Shown: piece by piece, positions 1 through 7,698 of the stretch
Position numbering within the stretch: the first letter of the stretch is position 1
Layout: each line of letters opens with the position of its first letter
Source: Chloroflexota bacterium
Lineage (GTDB): Bacteria; Chloroflexota; Anaerolineae; UBA2200; JACIWT01
Assembly: GCA_014360825.1 (NCBI GenBank)
Contig: JACIWT010000008.1
Location: forward strand, 1 to 64,000
Length of the DNA: 64,000 bases
Direction of reading: 5' to 3'
Made by a program: the position numbers and the translations under genes
The notes under the pieces: generated by a model
What the model saw: the letters and a program-made list of their open reading frames with translations, nothing else
Told to the model about the DNA's origin: nothing
The model's database searches: none

Positions 1-1
1 C

Positions 2-284
<283 letters not shown>

Positions 285-380
285 TCCTGTATTCACCCGA
301 TGGCATGATTTGACGGTAATCCCAATTGGATGTACAATTTGGAATGACACAAAGATCATCCAAGTGAGAAGACGAGGTCT

Positions 381-635
381 ATGACCGAAAGCCGCACCAA
401 CATTCGCAAGGTTACCATCTCGTTGCCCCGCCATCTGTTGGAATACGCTGACCGGAAAGCAGCGCAAATGGGCATCAGTCGGAGCCAGGTGCTCGCCGAC
501 CTGTTGGCCGAGATGGCTGCCCGCGAACGCGACACATTGGCCGCCGAGGGCTACCGCTTCTATGCGCAGGAGGCCGAGGAGTTTGCCGCTGCCAGCCTGC
601 CTGCATCTTCAGAGGCGATGGGCTCATGTTCGTAA
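381..635 (+). CDS. Ribbon-helix-helix antitoxin, MazE/CopG-like
   Basis: This 84-residue protein begins with a short beta strand and two helices (about residues 8-45: VTISLPRHLLEYADRKAAQ, then SRSQVLADLL). That is the pattern of a ribbon-helix-helix DNA-binding antitoxin. The rest is an acidic, alanine-rich tail that would wrap a toxin. Its end overlaps the start of the MazF/PemK-like gene by 10 bases, the normal coupling of a toxin-antitoxin operon in which antitoxin comes first and the complex represses its own promoter. The family call rests on pattern and context; the exact antitoxin family was not determined. Confidence 0.8.
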   Translation: MTESRTNIRKVTISLPRHLLEYADRKAAQMGISRSQVLADLLAEMAARERDTLAAEGYRFYAQEAEEFAAASLPASSEAMGSCS

Positions 636-1006
636 AGCGCGGCGAAATCTATTGGGTGCAATTTGATCCTGTAAAGGGCAGCGAGCAGGGCGGGCTGCGC
701 CCTGCCCTCGTGGTACAGCAGGATGTCGGCAATCGCTATAGCCCCACCACCGTCGTCGTAGCCATCACAAGTACACTTCCCCCACGGCCCTACCCCTTCG
801 TCGTCATCGTGGACCCCGCAGAAAGCGGCCTGCCCGACCGCAGCGCCGTCAATTGCGCTCAAATAGCCACTATCCAGAAAGATGGGCCGGGCTCACTCTT
901 GCGGCCACCCAGGGGCGAAAACGAAATCCGACCCATCGGCCGCTTGAGTGCGGAGAAAATGGCAGAGGTGGACGCTGCGCTCAAGTACAACCTCGGGCTG
1001 GATTAG
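626..1006 (+). CDS. MazF/PemK-family mRNA interferase toxin
   Basis: The 126-residue product starts KRGEIYWVQFDPVKGSEQGG, followed by RPALVVQ, the classic N-terminus of MazF/PemK (SH3-like barrel) ribonucleases. The conserved Arg of the RPALVV segment and the later TS segment are present. Such toxins cleave single-stranded RNA at short motifs and are neutralised by the cognate antitoxin encoded just upstream (10-base overlap). The length fits the family (about 110-130 residues). The ATG at 626 lies inside the antitoxin gene, which is typical for translational coupling. Confidence 0.9.
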   Translation: MFVKRGEIYWVQFDPVKGSEQGGLRPALVVQQDVGNRYSPTTVVVAITSTLPPRPYPFVVIVDPAESGLPDRSAVNCAQIATIQKDGPGSLLRPPRGENEIRPIGRLSAEKMAEVDAALKYNLGLD

Positions 1007-1050
1007 CGGCGATGGGTTCAAAAACCTCCCGCAGGGTCGGGAACCTGTGG

Positions 1051-1200
1051 GGGGATCTCGCGGCTCTGTGACCCGCGCATTCCCTCATTGACCCCCAACC
1101 TATTCTCCTTACGTTCCGCCGCAGTTGCACTGCGGGTCGCCTGGGGCAATCGCCGCTGAAGTGGAAGTGCGCGGCAGTACAACTGCCGCTGAACAATGCG
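1051..1200. repeat. 150-bp direct repeat, copy 1
   Basis: Nearly identical to 1364-1513 (offset 313 bp). Differences seen by eye are single bases, for example GCATTCC against GCACTCC and CTGGGGC against CTTGGGC. It contains an inverted repeat around CGCAGTTGCACTGCG and ends with the CGGCAGT-ACAACTGCCG hairpin. Nothing suggests a protein. The adjoining 1007-1050 carries a degraded CCTCCCGCAGG-type hairpin. Confidence 0.9.
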
Positions 1201-1224
1201 GAGATGCGAGCCAGCGACCACTTA

Positions 1225-1345
1225 CGAGCAGCCCCGCCGTCGAATGAAATCGCCCGTGTGCGACGGCTACGTATAGGAAGTCCCTGCGGGACTTGATAAC
1301 TGTAGCCAGCGGATTCATCCGCTGGCGTCGCTCAAAGCCCTCCCG
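1225..1345. repeat. Hairpin island between the two direct repeats
   Basis: A string of inverted-repeat words: GCCGTCGAATGAAATC..., the dyad AGTCCCTGCGGGACT, and GCCAGCGGATTCATCCGCTGGC read as two arms around a short centre. The same words recur in islands at 16.8, 26.9, 30.7, 40.6 and 44.6 kb. No coding potential is seen. Confidence 0.8.
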
Positions 1346-1363
1346 CAAATTCGGGAATCTGCG

Positions 1364-1513
1364 GGGGATCTCGCGGCTCTGTGACCCGCGCACTCCCTCA
1401 TTGACCCCCAACCTATTCTCCTTACGTTCCGCCGCAGTTGCACTGCGGGTCGCCTTGGGCAATCGCCGCTGAAGTGGAAGTGCGCGGCAGTACAACTGCC
1501 GCTGAACAATGCG
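1364..1513. repeat. 150-bp direct repeat, copy 2
   Basis: Second copy of the repeat at 1051-1200, same orientation, same internal hairpins. Followed by two perfect 14-bp tandem units CCTCACGCATCACC at 1533-1546 and 1547-1560, which run into the 3' end of the radical SAM gene. Confidence 0.9.
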
Positions 1514-1555
1514 TCTTTTGGCCCGTTGACCCCCTCACGCATCACCCCTCACGCA

Positions 1556-2341
1556 TCACCCCTCCCCCCTCACGCCCCTGTAAAACGCCCTCACCCTCAC
1601 CCCCGTCTCCTTCTCCCCCCACCGGGCGATCTCCTCGAGCCTCTGCGGGGAGACCAACGCGATGCGGGCATCGGGGACGGGCCGGTCGGTGGAATAAATG
1701 TGCACCTCTCGGGGCCGGATGCGGGCGATCTGCTGAAAGTAGGCTTGCAGGTCTTCGGCCGTGGCATTGGAAGGCGTCCCCTCGATCAACACCGTCTGAA
1801 TGTAGATGCCCGACAAGGAGGAAAGCAACTCGAGGATGCTCGTGAAGCGGACTCCCCTGGCTGGCCGGTTGATCAGGCGGAATTTCTCCTCCGTCCCCAC
1901 GTCCAACTTGAATACGGGGACGTCTATCTTGGGGAGACTTTCGCGCACCGAATCATACACCAGGCCGGTGGAATTGGACAGCAGGGCGATTTTGACCTCG
2001 GGCCTGTACTCATCCCGGATCTTCACCACCGCATCCACCAATTCCGCGAATTGTGGGTGCAGGGTGGGTTCGCCGTTCCCCGAAAAGGTGAGGTAATCGA
2101 AGTCCAGCGCCGACCGCGCTGCCTGCACTACCGCTCTTACCACATCGTCCAAGGACGGTAGATCCGACAGGCACGGCCGGACGTCTAGGGTGTGTTTCTT
2201 CGTCCAGCCGTAGTGGCAATAGACGCAGTTAAAGGAGCACAGTTTGTAATCCCCAGGCATCAGGTTGATGCCCAGGGATTTGCCCAATCTCCGGGAGTTC
2301 ACCGGGCCATAGAGGATGCCCACTTGCAGCGGGAGCAGCAT
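1556..2341 (-). CDS. Radical SAM protein (COG0731-like Fe-S oxidoreductase)
   Basis: This 261-residue protein has the radical SAM cluster motif CSFNCVYC (CxxxCxxC) near residue 35, followed by an FSGNGEPTLHP segment that corresponds to the GGE-type SAM-binding motif. The family is known for radical SAM TIM-barrel enzymes of the wyosine-synthase-like COG0731 group; many bacterial members have no known substrate. A GGAGGTGAACG ribosome site precedes the ATG. The last few codons (GVRGEG) are read from the CTCACGC repeat at 1533-1575, so the natural C-terminus may have been altered by repeat spread. The gene stands between repeats and a small zinc-finger gene read in the same direction. Confidence 0.85.
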   Translation of the reverse strand: MLLPLQVGILYGPVNSRRLGKSLGINLMPGDYKLCSFNCVYCHYGWTKKHTLDVRPCLSDLPSLDDVVRAVVQAARSALDFDYLTFSGNGEPTLHPQFAELVDAVVKIRDEYRPEVKIALLSNSTGLVYDSVRESLPKIDVPVFKLDVGTEEKFRLINRPARGVRFTSILELLSSLSGIYIQTVLIEGTPSNATAEDLQAYFQQIARIRPREVHIYSTDRPVPDARIALVSPQRLEEIARWGEKETGVRVRAFYRGVRGEG

Positions 2342-2434
2342 CGTTCACCTCCATCTCGCGCCAGACCCTGAGTGCACGCCCCCACTGGCCCTGGAAGAGC
2401 AGGCAAAGAGCCGTTTGATCCCGCCTACCGGCGT

Positions 2435-2578
2435 CTATGAGGCCTTCGTCATCCTGAACAGTTTGGTTCCGCAGACCGGGCACGTGCCCTTGATCGCCGG
2501 CCGACCGTTCTTCAGAACGACGCGTTCTGGCTTCTCCATTTCCTGCGTCTTCTTGCACTTTAAGCAATACGCCTTCAC
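2435..2578 (-). CDS. Small zinc-ribbon protein, DUF5679 type
   Basis: The likely product has 47 residues and starts at a GTG (2578) behind a strong AAAGGAGGTCC ribosome site. A longer upstream extension in frame has no such signal and unlikely composition. Two CxxC knuckles (YCLKCKKTQEM and GTCPVCGTKLFR) flank a KNGRPA core, which is the DUF5679 pattern. Proteins of this family are tiny, common in actinobacteria and Chloroflexota, and have no known role; a zinc-binding fold is expected. Its own transcription is likely, since the next gene upstream on this strand is only a relic. Confidence 0.8.
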   Translation of the reverse strand: MKAYCLKCKKTQEMEKPERVVLKNGRPAIKGTCPVCGTKLFRMTKAS

Positions 2579-2752
2579 TTTTGGACCTCCTTTGTTAGGT
2601 AGAGCAACTGAACCGATTTCCAATACGTTTATGTCAAGTATACGGTGAGGGAGGCAGTCTGTTTTCTTTACTCCCCACAACAGGAGATCCAGAGGTGAAC
2701 GGGCATTTTTTCGGCGGCGATCTCCAGGAGAAGTATGCCACACTTTACGGCA

Positions 2753-3137
2753 TTAGTCAACCAGCACGATCGGCAAGTGAACCCACGCCACCACCTTCCA
2801 CCACTCGTCCGCCCCGATATCAGGCCTGGCATCACGAGGGCGACCGTCGAGGTCATCGGGCGGCGCTGCAGGTGGCAGACCAGCGTCTATGGCCGGGCTG
2901 CCCTCCCGCAGGTGGTAATCCCCGTCGGTGCCCCAGGCCGGGCGCAGGAAAAGCGGCCTGGGCGGTGCCGGAAGGCGGGGTGATGATGTCGGCGTCGTAC
3001 TCGCGCAGGACGTAGCGGCCGCCCAGGATGACCAGCGTGTCACCAGGGGCCAGTTGCCGCGAGCCATAGCCGGGGGTGGCCCAGGGTCGGTCGCGGGTGC
3101 CGGGGTTGGCGTTATCGCCGTCCGGGGCGACGTAGAC
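2753..3137 (-). pseudogene. Relic of a secreted right-handed beta-helix protein
   Basis: Two matching pieces lie in different frames. From about 3137 to 2964 the frame reads VYVAPDGDNANPGTRDRPWA and continues with the PGDTLVILGGRY pattern that opens many extracellular beta-helix (DUF1565-like) proteins. From about 2956 to 2753 another frame reads YHLREGSPAIDAG, DLDGRPR and PDIGADE, the usual C-terminal end of the same type of protein. The long middle, which normally holds the helix coils, is missing, and so is the signal peptide. This points to an internal deletion plus frame change. The relic abuts the arsR promoter at 3148. Confidence 0.75.
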
Positions 3138-3147
3138 AGAGAGCGAT

Positions 3148-3175
3148 TTGACAATCTGCGACAAAGTAGTATAAT
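3148..3175 (+). promoter_or_regulatory. Promoter of the arsR operon
   Basis: A perfect -35 box TTGACA (3148-3153) and a perfect -10 box TATAAT (3170-3175) are separated by 16 bases. The start of arsR at 3252 follows about 70 bases later. The -10 box overlaps the inverted repeat at 3173-3192. Confidence 0.85.
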
Positions 3176-3192
3176 TCAACCCGCGTTGAATT
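3173..3192. promoter_or_regulatory. Probable ArsR operator
   Basis: A perfect inverted repeat AATTCAAC-CCGC-GTTGAATT, 8-bp arms and 4-base centre, sits on and just after the -10 box. ArsR-family repressors bind such dyads over the promoter and leave when arsenite binds. Assignment to this ArsR is an inference from position. Confidence 0.75.
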
Positions 3193-3251
3193 ATTACCGC
3201 CGTTTGTAACCTGTGGGATGGACTGATGGGGATGCGAAAAGGAGCGCTGTG

Positions 3252-3644
3252 ATGGATCCAAGCGTAGCGGATAGGAGAAAACTGGCTGGCCTGTTCCGCG
3301 TGCTCAGCGAACCCAATCGTTTGGCGATCTTCGACTTGCTGATGCAAGGCGTGCAGTGCAATTGCGAGATCGGCAAGCGCCTGGGACTGCCCATGAACCT
3401 GGTCTCGCATCACCTCCGGGTGCTGCGGGATGCCGGGCTGGTGGAAGCCCAGCGCGAGCCCACCGATGCCCGCTGGGTGTATTACTCCGTCAAGAAGGCG
3501 GCGCTGACCGAATGCTGCGCCCGCATCACGGAGTTCCTCGCACCATCGCGCATCCAACCTCGCCTGCCATCATGCGGGCCGGCATCCGCCCAGCCGATCA
3601 CCGAACGCCTTGTGCCCAGCGCAATCCACCTCGAACGAGATTAG
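3252..3644 (+). CDS. arsR: ArsR-family metalloregulator (arsenic type)
   Basis: A winged-helix repressor of about 130 residues. The ATG at 3252 follows AAAAGGAGCG at a good distance. It has the ArsR core LFRVLSEPNRLAIFDLLMQG, a recognition region MNLVSHHLRVLRDAGLV and a wing WVYYS. Cys36 and Cys38 (VQCNCEI) match the CxC arsenic-binding pair of classic ArsR proteins. A further Cys pair (TECCARI) lies towards the C-terminus and could serve as extra ligands. The tail after about residue 105 is proline-rich and not typical of the family. It is followed by glutaredoxin and ArsM, so arsenite is the likely inducer. Confidence 0.9.
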   Translation: MDPSVADRRKLAGLFRVLSEPNRLAIFDLLMQGVQCNCEIGKRLGLPMNLVSHHLRVLRDAGLVEAQREPTDARWVYYSVKKAALTECCARITEFLAPSRIQPRLPSCGPASAQPITERLVPSAIHLERD

Positions 3645-3686
3645 ACGGAGGATGGAATCTCTCTGTAGCGAAGAAAGGAACCGTCT

Positions 3687-3914
3687 ATGGCCGAGCAAAC
3701 GAACGTCACAGTGGAAATCTTCACCAAGCCCGGGTGTCCTTATAGTCGGGCGCTGAAGCGCAAACTCGAGCACGACGGCACGCCCTACGTGGAGCACAAC
3801 GTGCAAAAGGATGCCGCCGCATTGCAACGCATGCTGGCCCTCAACGGTGGGCAGCGCAACGTGCCCACCATCCTGATGGGCGAGGAGGTGATCGTCGGCT
3901 TTCACGGAATGTGA
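3687..3914 (+). CDS. Glutaredoxin-like protein
   Basis: A 75-residue thioredoxin-fold protein with the active-site motif CPYS (TKPGCPYSRALKRKL), the cis-Pro segment NVPTILM and the final GFHGM typical of short glutaredoxin-family proteins. The motif has one catalytic cysteine plus Ser, as in monothiol types. It lies 42 bases after arsR, which suggests co-transcription. A role in supplying reducing power for arsenic handling, for example for the methyltransferase that follows, is an inference. No arsenate reductase of the ArsC type is seen. Confidence 0.85.
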   Translation: MAEQTNVTVEIFTKPGCPYSRALKRKLEHDGTPYVEHNVQKDAAALQRMLALNGGQRNVPTILMGEEVIVGFHGM

Positions 3915-4021
3915 ACGGTATAGCAAGTCGGCCGTGAGCCGGCGCGGAACCCTGGGAGAAGAGAGCACCAGACGTAATTTATGTCAAAAATATCCTGAAT
4001 TCCAACTACGAGGTAATACCA

Positions 4022-4792
4022 ATGGAGACATCGAAAACGCAAAGAATCGTGAGGGAAGCCTACGGCAAGATCGCCCAAGGGCAAGGAGGTTGTGGCTGCA
4101 GTTGTTGTGGACCCAGTCCGAGAGAATTCGCGATGGCCATTGGCTATTCCGAAGAGGAACTGACGGTGATACCCGAAGAGGCGAACCTGGCCCTCAGTTG
4201 TGGAAACCCCACCGCCCTGGCCAGCCTGAAAGAGGGCGAGGTGGTCCTGGACCTTGGCTCGGGTGCCGGGTTCGATTGTTTCCTGGCTGCCGCCAGAGTG
4301 GGCCCAACCGGCAAGGTCATCGGGGTGGATATGACGCCCCAGATGCTTGAGCGGGCAAGGGATACGGCCAGAAAGCATGGGTTCGGCAATGTCGAGTTTC
4401 GGCTCGGCGAGATCGAAAACCTGCCGGTTGCAGATAACTCGGTGGATGTAGTGATCAGCAACTGCGTGATTAACCTCTCGCCCGATAAGCCCAAAGTCTT
4501 TCGCGAGATCTACAGGGTGCTGAAGCCAAATGGGAGGATAGCGATTTCGGATGTTGCTCTGCGCCGCGAACTCCCCAGGGAGGTTCGAGAGAGTCCGGAG
4601 GCGTACGTCCGTTGTGTTGGCGGGGCAATATTGGTGGACGAGTACCGAAAAATCGTCGAGGCATCCGGGTTGAAAGATGTGAGAATCATCGTCGAAGAGC
4701 CTTCCTGTTGCGTAGAGTCTATCAACGAGGGTCTAAAAGGCGAATCCGTGGCGGAATGCGTAGCGAACATTTACGTGGAGGGACATAAATGA
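4022..4792 (+). CDS. arsM: Arsenite S-adenosylmethionine methyltransferase
   Basis: This 256-residue protein has the class I methyltransferase fold with motif I VLDLGSGAGFD and the family signature SNCVINLSPDK. Cys60 (ALSCGNP), Cys148 (SNCV) and Cys198 (VRCVGG) line up with the three cysteines that bind As(III) in known ArsM enzymes; the 50-residue distance between the last two is the same as in the well-studied algal enzyme (from memory). An unusual cysteine cluster GCGCSCCG at residues 23-30 also fits many bacterial members. The enzyme methylates As(III) stepwise, giving volatile or excreted methylarsenicals. It is probably the last gene of the arsR unit, after a 107-base gap. Confidence 0.93.
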   Translation: METSKTQRIVREAYGKIAQGQGGCGCSCCGPSPREFAMAIGYSEEELTVIPEEANLALSCGNPTALASLKEGEVVLDLGSGAGFDCFLAAARVGPTGKVIGVDMTPQMLERARDTARKHGFGNVEFRLGEIENLPVADNSVDVVISNCVINLSPDKPKVFREIYRVLKPNGRIAISDVALRRELPREVRESPEAYVRCVGGAILVDEYRKIVEASGLKDVRIIVEEPSCCVESINEGLKGESVAECVANIYVEGHK

Positions 4793-4846
4793 AATCGGCG
4801 GCGATCTCTCCGACCGCCTCTGGTGATGGGAAAGGATAGCGCAGCA

Positions 4847-5107
4847 ATGAACGAACAGGAACTGGAAGAACTGGTGGCTTCGGTCACGCCAGAAAGAGTC
4901 CGCCAACTGGTGTTGGAACTGGAACCCCAGCAACCCAAAGCCGATCGGGGCACGGTCCCCCTCTACGCCCTGCTGGAGGCCCTGACCGCGCACCTGCCCC
5001 TGCGCGAGGCGGCCGCGCGGTCACCCGTCGAGATGCGCCTGCGAAAGGCGATCATCGCCGCAGTGGCGCAGATTGAGGGCATGACTTTCGTCGAAGGCGA
5101 CGCTTGA
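4847..5107 (+). CDS. Unknown small acidic protein, first gene of the Suf-like operon
   Basis: The product from the ATG at 4847 has 86 residues (an in-frame ATG at 4823 is possible; the later one has GGAAAGGA upstream). It is rich in Glu, Leu and Ala and looks all-helical: LEELVASVTPERVRQLVLEL, a middle segment with PLYALLEALTAHLPLREAAA, then MRLRKAIIAAVAQIEG. There are no cysteines and no membrane segment. I do not recognise the family. It comes 55 bases after arsM and leads a run of genes that ends in sufC/sufB-like genes, so it may belong to that operon. Confidence 0.6.
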   Translation: MNEQELEELVASVTPERVRQLVLELEPQQPKADRGTVPLYALLEALTAHLPLREAAARSPVEMRLRKAIIAAVAQIEGMTFVEGDA

Positions 5108-5259
5108 TGAACCCCTGATTTCATCTCCCTGGAGGGGAGATAGGGCCCATTTGGATTTCCCTCTCCTGATCGGGCGAGGGGTTTCGCAGTGCGGCGAGGG
5201 TGGAGAGCGGCGCATCTGACATCCTGCGCGCCGGCTGCGCAGAACGGAGAACGCGAACG

Positions 5260-5406
5260 ATGAAGAAAGCGTTGGTGGTGCCACTGACCGAAGAGGAACT
5301 GCAGAGTTTGTGTCGCATCCTGCTGGACCGAGACGAGAAGGAGGCCTTGCGCTTCCTGGAGGAGCATCTCAAGAAGCCGGCCAACGAAGCACTGGCCGGC
5401 GGCTGA
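5260..5406 (+). CDS. Unknown 48-residue protein
   Basis: A short protein starting at the ATG at 5260 behind CGGAGAACG. It reads MKKALVVPLTEEELQSLCRI followed by a charged helix (RDEKEALRFLEEHL). One cysteine is present. The first half has the look of a strand followed by a helix; no known family is recognised. It sits 90 bases before the iron-sulfur protein gene and 150 bases after the previous small gene, in the same direction. Because it is so short, the coding call depends on the ribosome site and on context. Confidence 0.55.
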   Translation: MKKALVVPLTEEELQSLCRILLDRDEKEALRFLEEHLKKPANEALAGG

Positions 5407-5495
5407 AAGGTGCTCATCGAGGTGCCCGGGGCGGGCATCCAAAAAGCGGATGGGCAGCGGCTGTTCTGAAAGAGGGAACGGCTGAAGAGGCAACA

Positions 5496-6041
5496 ATGAC
5501 CGGAAACGATTTGTTATTGCACAGTTTCGCCATCACCCATATACTGGATTGCATCGCCGACCCGACCAAGAACCGGGTCATTGCCGAGTTCTCTGACAAC
5601 GTTGCTGCTGTCTTCCCTTATCTGAACGCCACCATCCCCAATCTGATGTATAATCCTGGGGCCAATAGTGTCACCATCAAGCGGCAATGGCGCATCCTCA
5701 CCTTTTACCCGCACGTGGCAGTGATGGCCAAAGTGGACGGGGTCGAGGATGCGGTCGCTCAACTCACCTGGTTTCAGGAACTGTGCAACGAGACCTGGCA
5801 GCGACGGGCGCAGATCAAGCCCTGCTACGAACCGCGAAAGTTGCTGGGGCCACTCGATGTTTATCTTTTGTTGCCACGGCTTAACTGCAGGGATTGTGGT
5901 GAGGCTACCTGCATGGCCTTCGCTTTCGAACTGCTATTGGGTGGCCGCCACCTTTCGGAATGCCGGCGTTTGAGCGAACCAGAATACATCGAGGGTGGCC
6001 GGCGGTTAGCACAACTCTTGGGAATAGATGAAAAATGCTGA
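5496..6041 (+). CDS. Iron-sulfur protein with an ACDS/CdhD-type 4Fe-4S domain
   Basis: The ATG at 5496 follows GAAGAGGCAACA and gives 181 residues. The N-terminal 110 residues are not recognised. Near the C-terminus LPRLNCRDCGEATCMAFAFE and a later SEC give the CxxCxxxxC-x(n)-C pattern of the Fe-S domain found in the corrinoid/Fe-S subunits of CO dehydrogenase/acetyl-CoA synthase and in RnfB-like proteins. The gene overlaps the SufC-like gene by 7 bases, so the two are translated together. It could be a client or a scaffold of the Suf-like pair; that is inference. No CO dehydrogenase genes are in the window. Confidence 0.75.
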   Translation: MTGNDLLLHSFAITHILDCIADPTKNRVIAEFSDNVAAVFPYLNATIPNLMYNPGANSVTIKRQWRILTFYPHVAVMAKVDGVEDAVAQLTWFQELCNETWQRRAQIKPCYEPRKLLGPLDVYLLLPRLNCRDCGEATCMAFAFELLLGGRHLSECRRLSEPEYIEGGRRLAQLLGIDEKC

Positions 6042-6772
6042 GATTGGAGAACGTAACGATTATCCCCGCCAATTCTGGCGAAGCCATCGTCCACGACGTT
6101 AGTTTCACCGTGCGGGAGCGGGAGATCCACGCCCTGGTGGGCCCTAATGGCTCCGGTAAGTCTTCCATCGCCTATGCCATCATGGGACTGGCGGGCTACC
6201 GCCCCCAGCAGGGGCGCATTTACTTCCGGGACCAGGACATCACCGCGCTCTCGGTTACCGAACGAGCCCGCTTGGGCATCACTTTGGCCTGGCAGGAGCC
6301 GGTTCGCTTCGAGGGCATCACCATCGGGGATTACGTCTGCGCCGGCATCCGCGATGGAGATGGCCAGCGCGTGCGGGAGGCCCTGACCCTCGTCGGCCTG
6401 GATCCCGATCTGTATGCCACGCGCAAAGCCGATGCTTCCCTGAGCGGTGGTGAGCGCAAGCGGGTCGAACTGGCGGCAGTGGTGGCTATGCGACCACGAC
6501 TGATGATCCTCGACGAGCCCGATTCTGGACTGGACATCATCGTCTACGATGAGTTGCACGAGATGCTGTCTCGGATTCGCCGCGACACCGGCGCGGCCAT
6601 CCTGCTCATCACCCACCGCGAGGAGACAGGGGACATCGCCGACGCAGCCACCTTGCTGTGGCAGGGGCGGGTGCTGAAGACCGGCGACTTCTCCGAAGTG
6701 ATGCAAGTCTATTGCCTGGCGGCAGGAAGGAGGGAGCGATGTCGCAGCAAGTACTGCCCTATGCCATCTTAG
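6035..6772 (+). CDS. sufC: SufC-like ABC ATPase
   Basis: A 245-residue ABC ATPase with Walker A GPNGSGKSS, signature LSGGERKRVE and Walker B LMILDEPDSGLD. The DSGLD ending and the signature are those of SufC, the ATPase of the SUF iron-sulfur cluster machine, rather than of a membrane transporter. It overlaps the preceding Fe-S protein gene by 7 bases and the SufB/D-like gene by 34 bases. The last 20 residues are read over the start of that gene. With only one SufB/D-like partner, this resembles the minimal SmsCB (SufCB) form known from archaea and anaerobic bacteria. Confidence 0.88.
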   Translation: MLRLENVTIIPANSGEAIVHDVSFTVREREIHALVGPNGSGKSSIAYAIMGLAGYRPQQGRIYFRDQDITALSVTERARLGITLAWQEPVRFEGITIGDYVCAGIRDGDGQRVREALTLVGLDPDLYATRKADASLSGGERKRVELAAVVAMRPRLMILDEPDSGLDIIVYDELHEMLSRIRRDTGAAILLITHREETGDIADAATLLWQGRVLKTGDFSEVMQVYCLAAGRRERCRSKYCPMPS

Positions 6773-7686
6773 AGAGCGCGCGAGAGGTGGGCTTCGATGT
6801 GGACACGATGCTCCAGCCCGACACGCCAAAATTCTTCCTCAACTTCAACCAGATCACCGCGGTCCAAGAGGTGCCGGGACTCATCCTGACCGGACGAGAA
6901 CTGCCGAACGGCGTCATGGCCGACGTCATCGTCACCAAAGGGACGAAGATCAAGCGCCCCATTCACCTCTGCTTCGGCGTCCTCCCCGAAGAGGGAGTGC
7001 AGGAGATTGTGCCGCGCTTCATCATCGAGGACGAGGCAGAGGCATTGATCCTGGCCCACTGCAGTTTCCCCCAGGCCCGCAATCTGACCCACCGCATGGA
7101 GGCCCAGGTGATGATCGGGCGCGATGCCCTGTTTTTCTACGAGGAGCGACACTACCACGGCCCCTACAGTGGCGCTCACGTGTACCCCGCTTTTGAGGTG
7201 GACGTTGGTCCAGGCAGCCGTTTCGAGACCGTCTTCTCCCTCACTCACGGCACAGTGGGCGAATTGGTCATCTACCTCGACGTCTATGCCCACGAAAGGG
7301 CAAAAGTGGAGGCGGTGGCCAAAGCCTATGGCCGCAGCGAGAAAGACCGGGTGCGCATCCGCGATGGCATCTTCCTGGAGGGGCGGGACGCCAGCGGGGT
7401 GATCCGCCTGCGGGCAGCGGCCACGGGCGGCGGCGATGTGTTGATGGTGGGCATCACCGAGGCGAACGCTCCCGGGGCAAAAGGGCATGTGGACTGCAAG
7501 GAGATCGTGCAGGGCGCGCACTCTACGGCCCGGGCGATCCCCATCGTGCGGGTAACCGATGATCAGGCCCGGGTGACCCACGAGGCAGCGGTGGGGCGGG
7601 TGAGCCAGAAGGAATTGGATACCCTTATGGCCCGCGGTTTGACCGAACAGGAAGCCGTGGATATGATTGTGAAAGGGATGCTGTGA
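6739..7686 (+). CDS. sufB: SufB/SufD-family scaffold protein (minimal SufB)
   Basis: Starting at the ATG at 6739 behind AAGGAGGGAGCG, the product has 315 residues, shorter than classic SufB (about 470). It shows the SufBD beta-helix core and the family ending: GHVDCKEIVQGAHSTARAIP, then VTHEAAVGRVSQKELDTLMA and RGLTEQEAVDMIVKGML. In SUF systems SufB with SufC builds Fe-S clusters. The Cys and His of the GHVDCKE region are candidate cluster ligands. No SufS, SufU or SufD is nearby, so sulfur must come from elsewhere or the pair is specialised. Co-directional with the MIP18-type gene two genes on. Confidence 0.88.
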   Translation: MSQQVLPYAILESAREVGFDVDTMLQPDTPKFFLNFNQITAVQEVPGLILTGRELPNGVMADVIVTKGTKIKRPIHLCFGVLPEEGVQEIVPRFIIEDEAEALILAHCSFPQARNLTHRMEAQVMIGRDALFFYEERHYHGPYSGAHVYPAFEVDVGPGSRFETVFSLTHGTVGELVIYLDVYAHERAKVEAVAKAYGRSEKDRVRIRDGIFLEGRDASGVIRLRAAATGGGDVLMVGITEANAPGAKGHVDCKEIVQGAHSTARAIPIVRVTDDQARVTHEAAVGRVSQKELDTLMARGLTEQEAVDMIVKGML

Positions 7687-7698
7687 AGGAAGACGCTC

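Noticed and set aside
1109-1495. Open frame of 128 residues on the minus strand in the repeat region
   Set aside because: It runs through the 150-bp repeat and a hairpin island; the predicted protein contains repeat words only (for example RRDFLYVAVAHG), and similar pseudo-proteins occur in every island.
2853-3557. Open frame of 234 residues on the minus strand
   Set aside because: Most of it is antisense to arsR. Only the last part is meaningful and belongs to the beta-helix relic.
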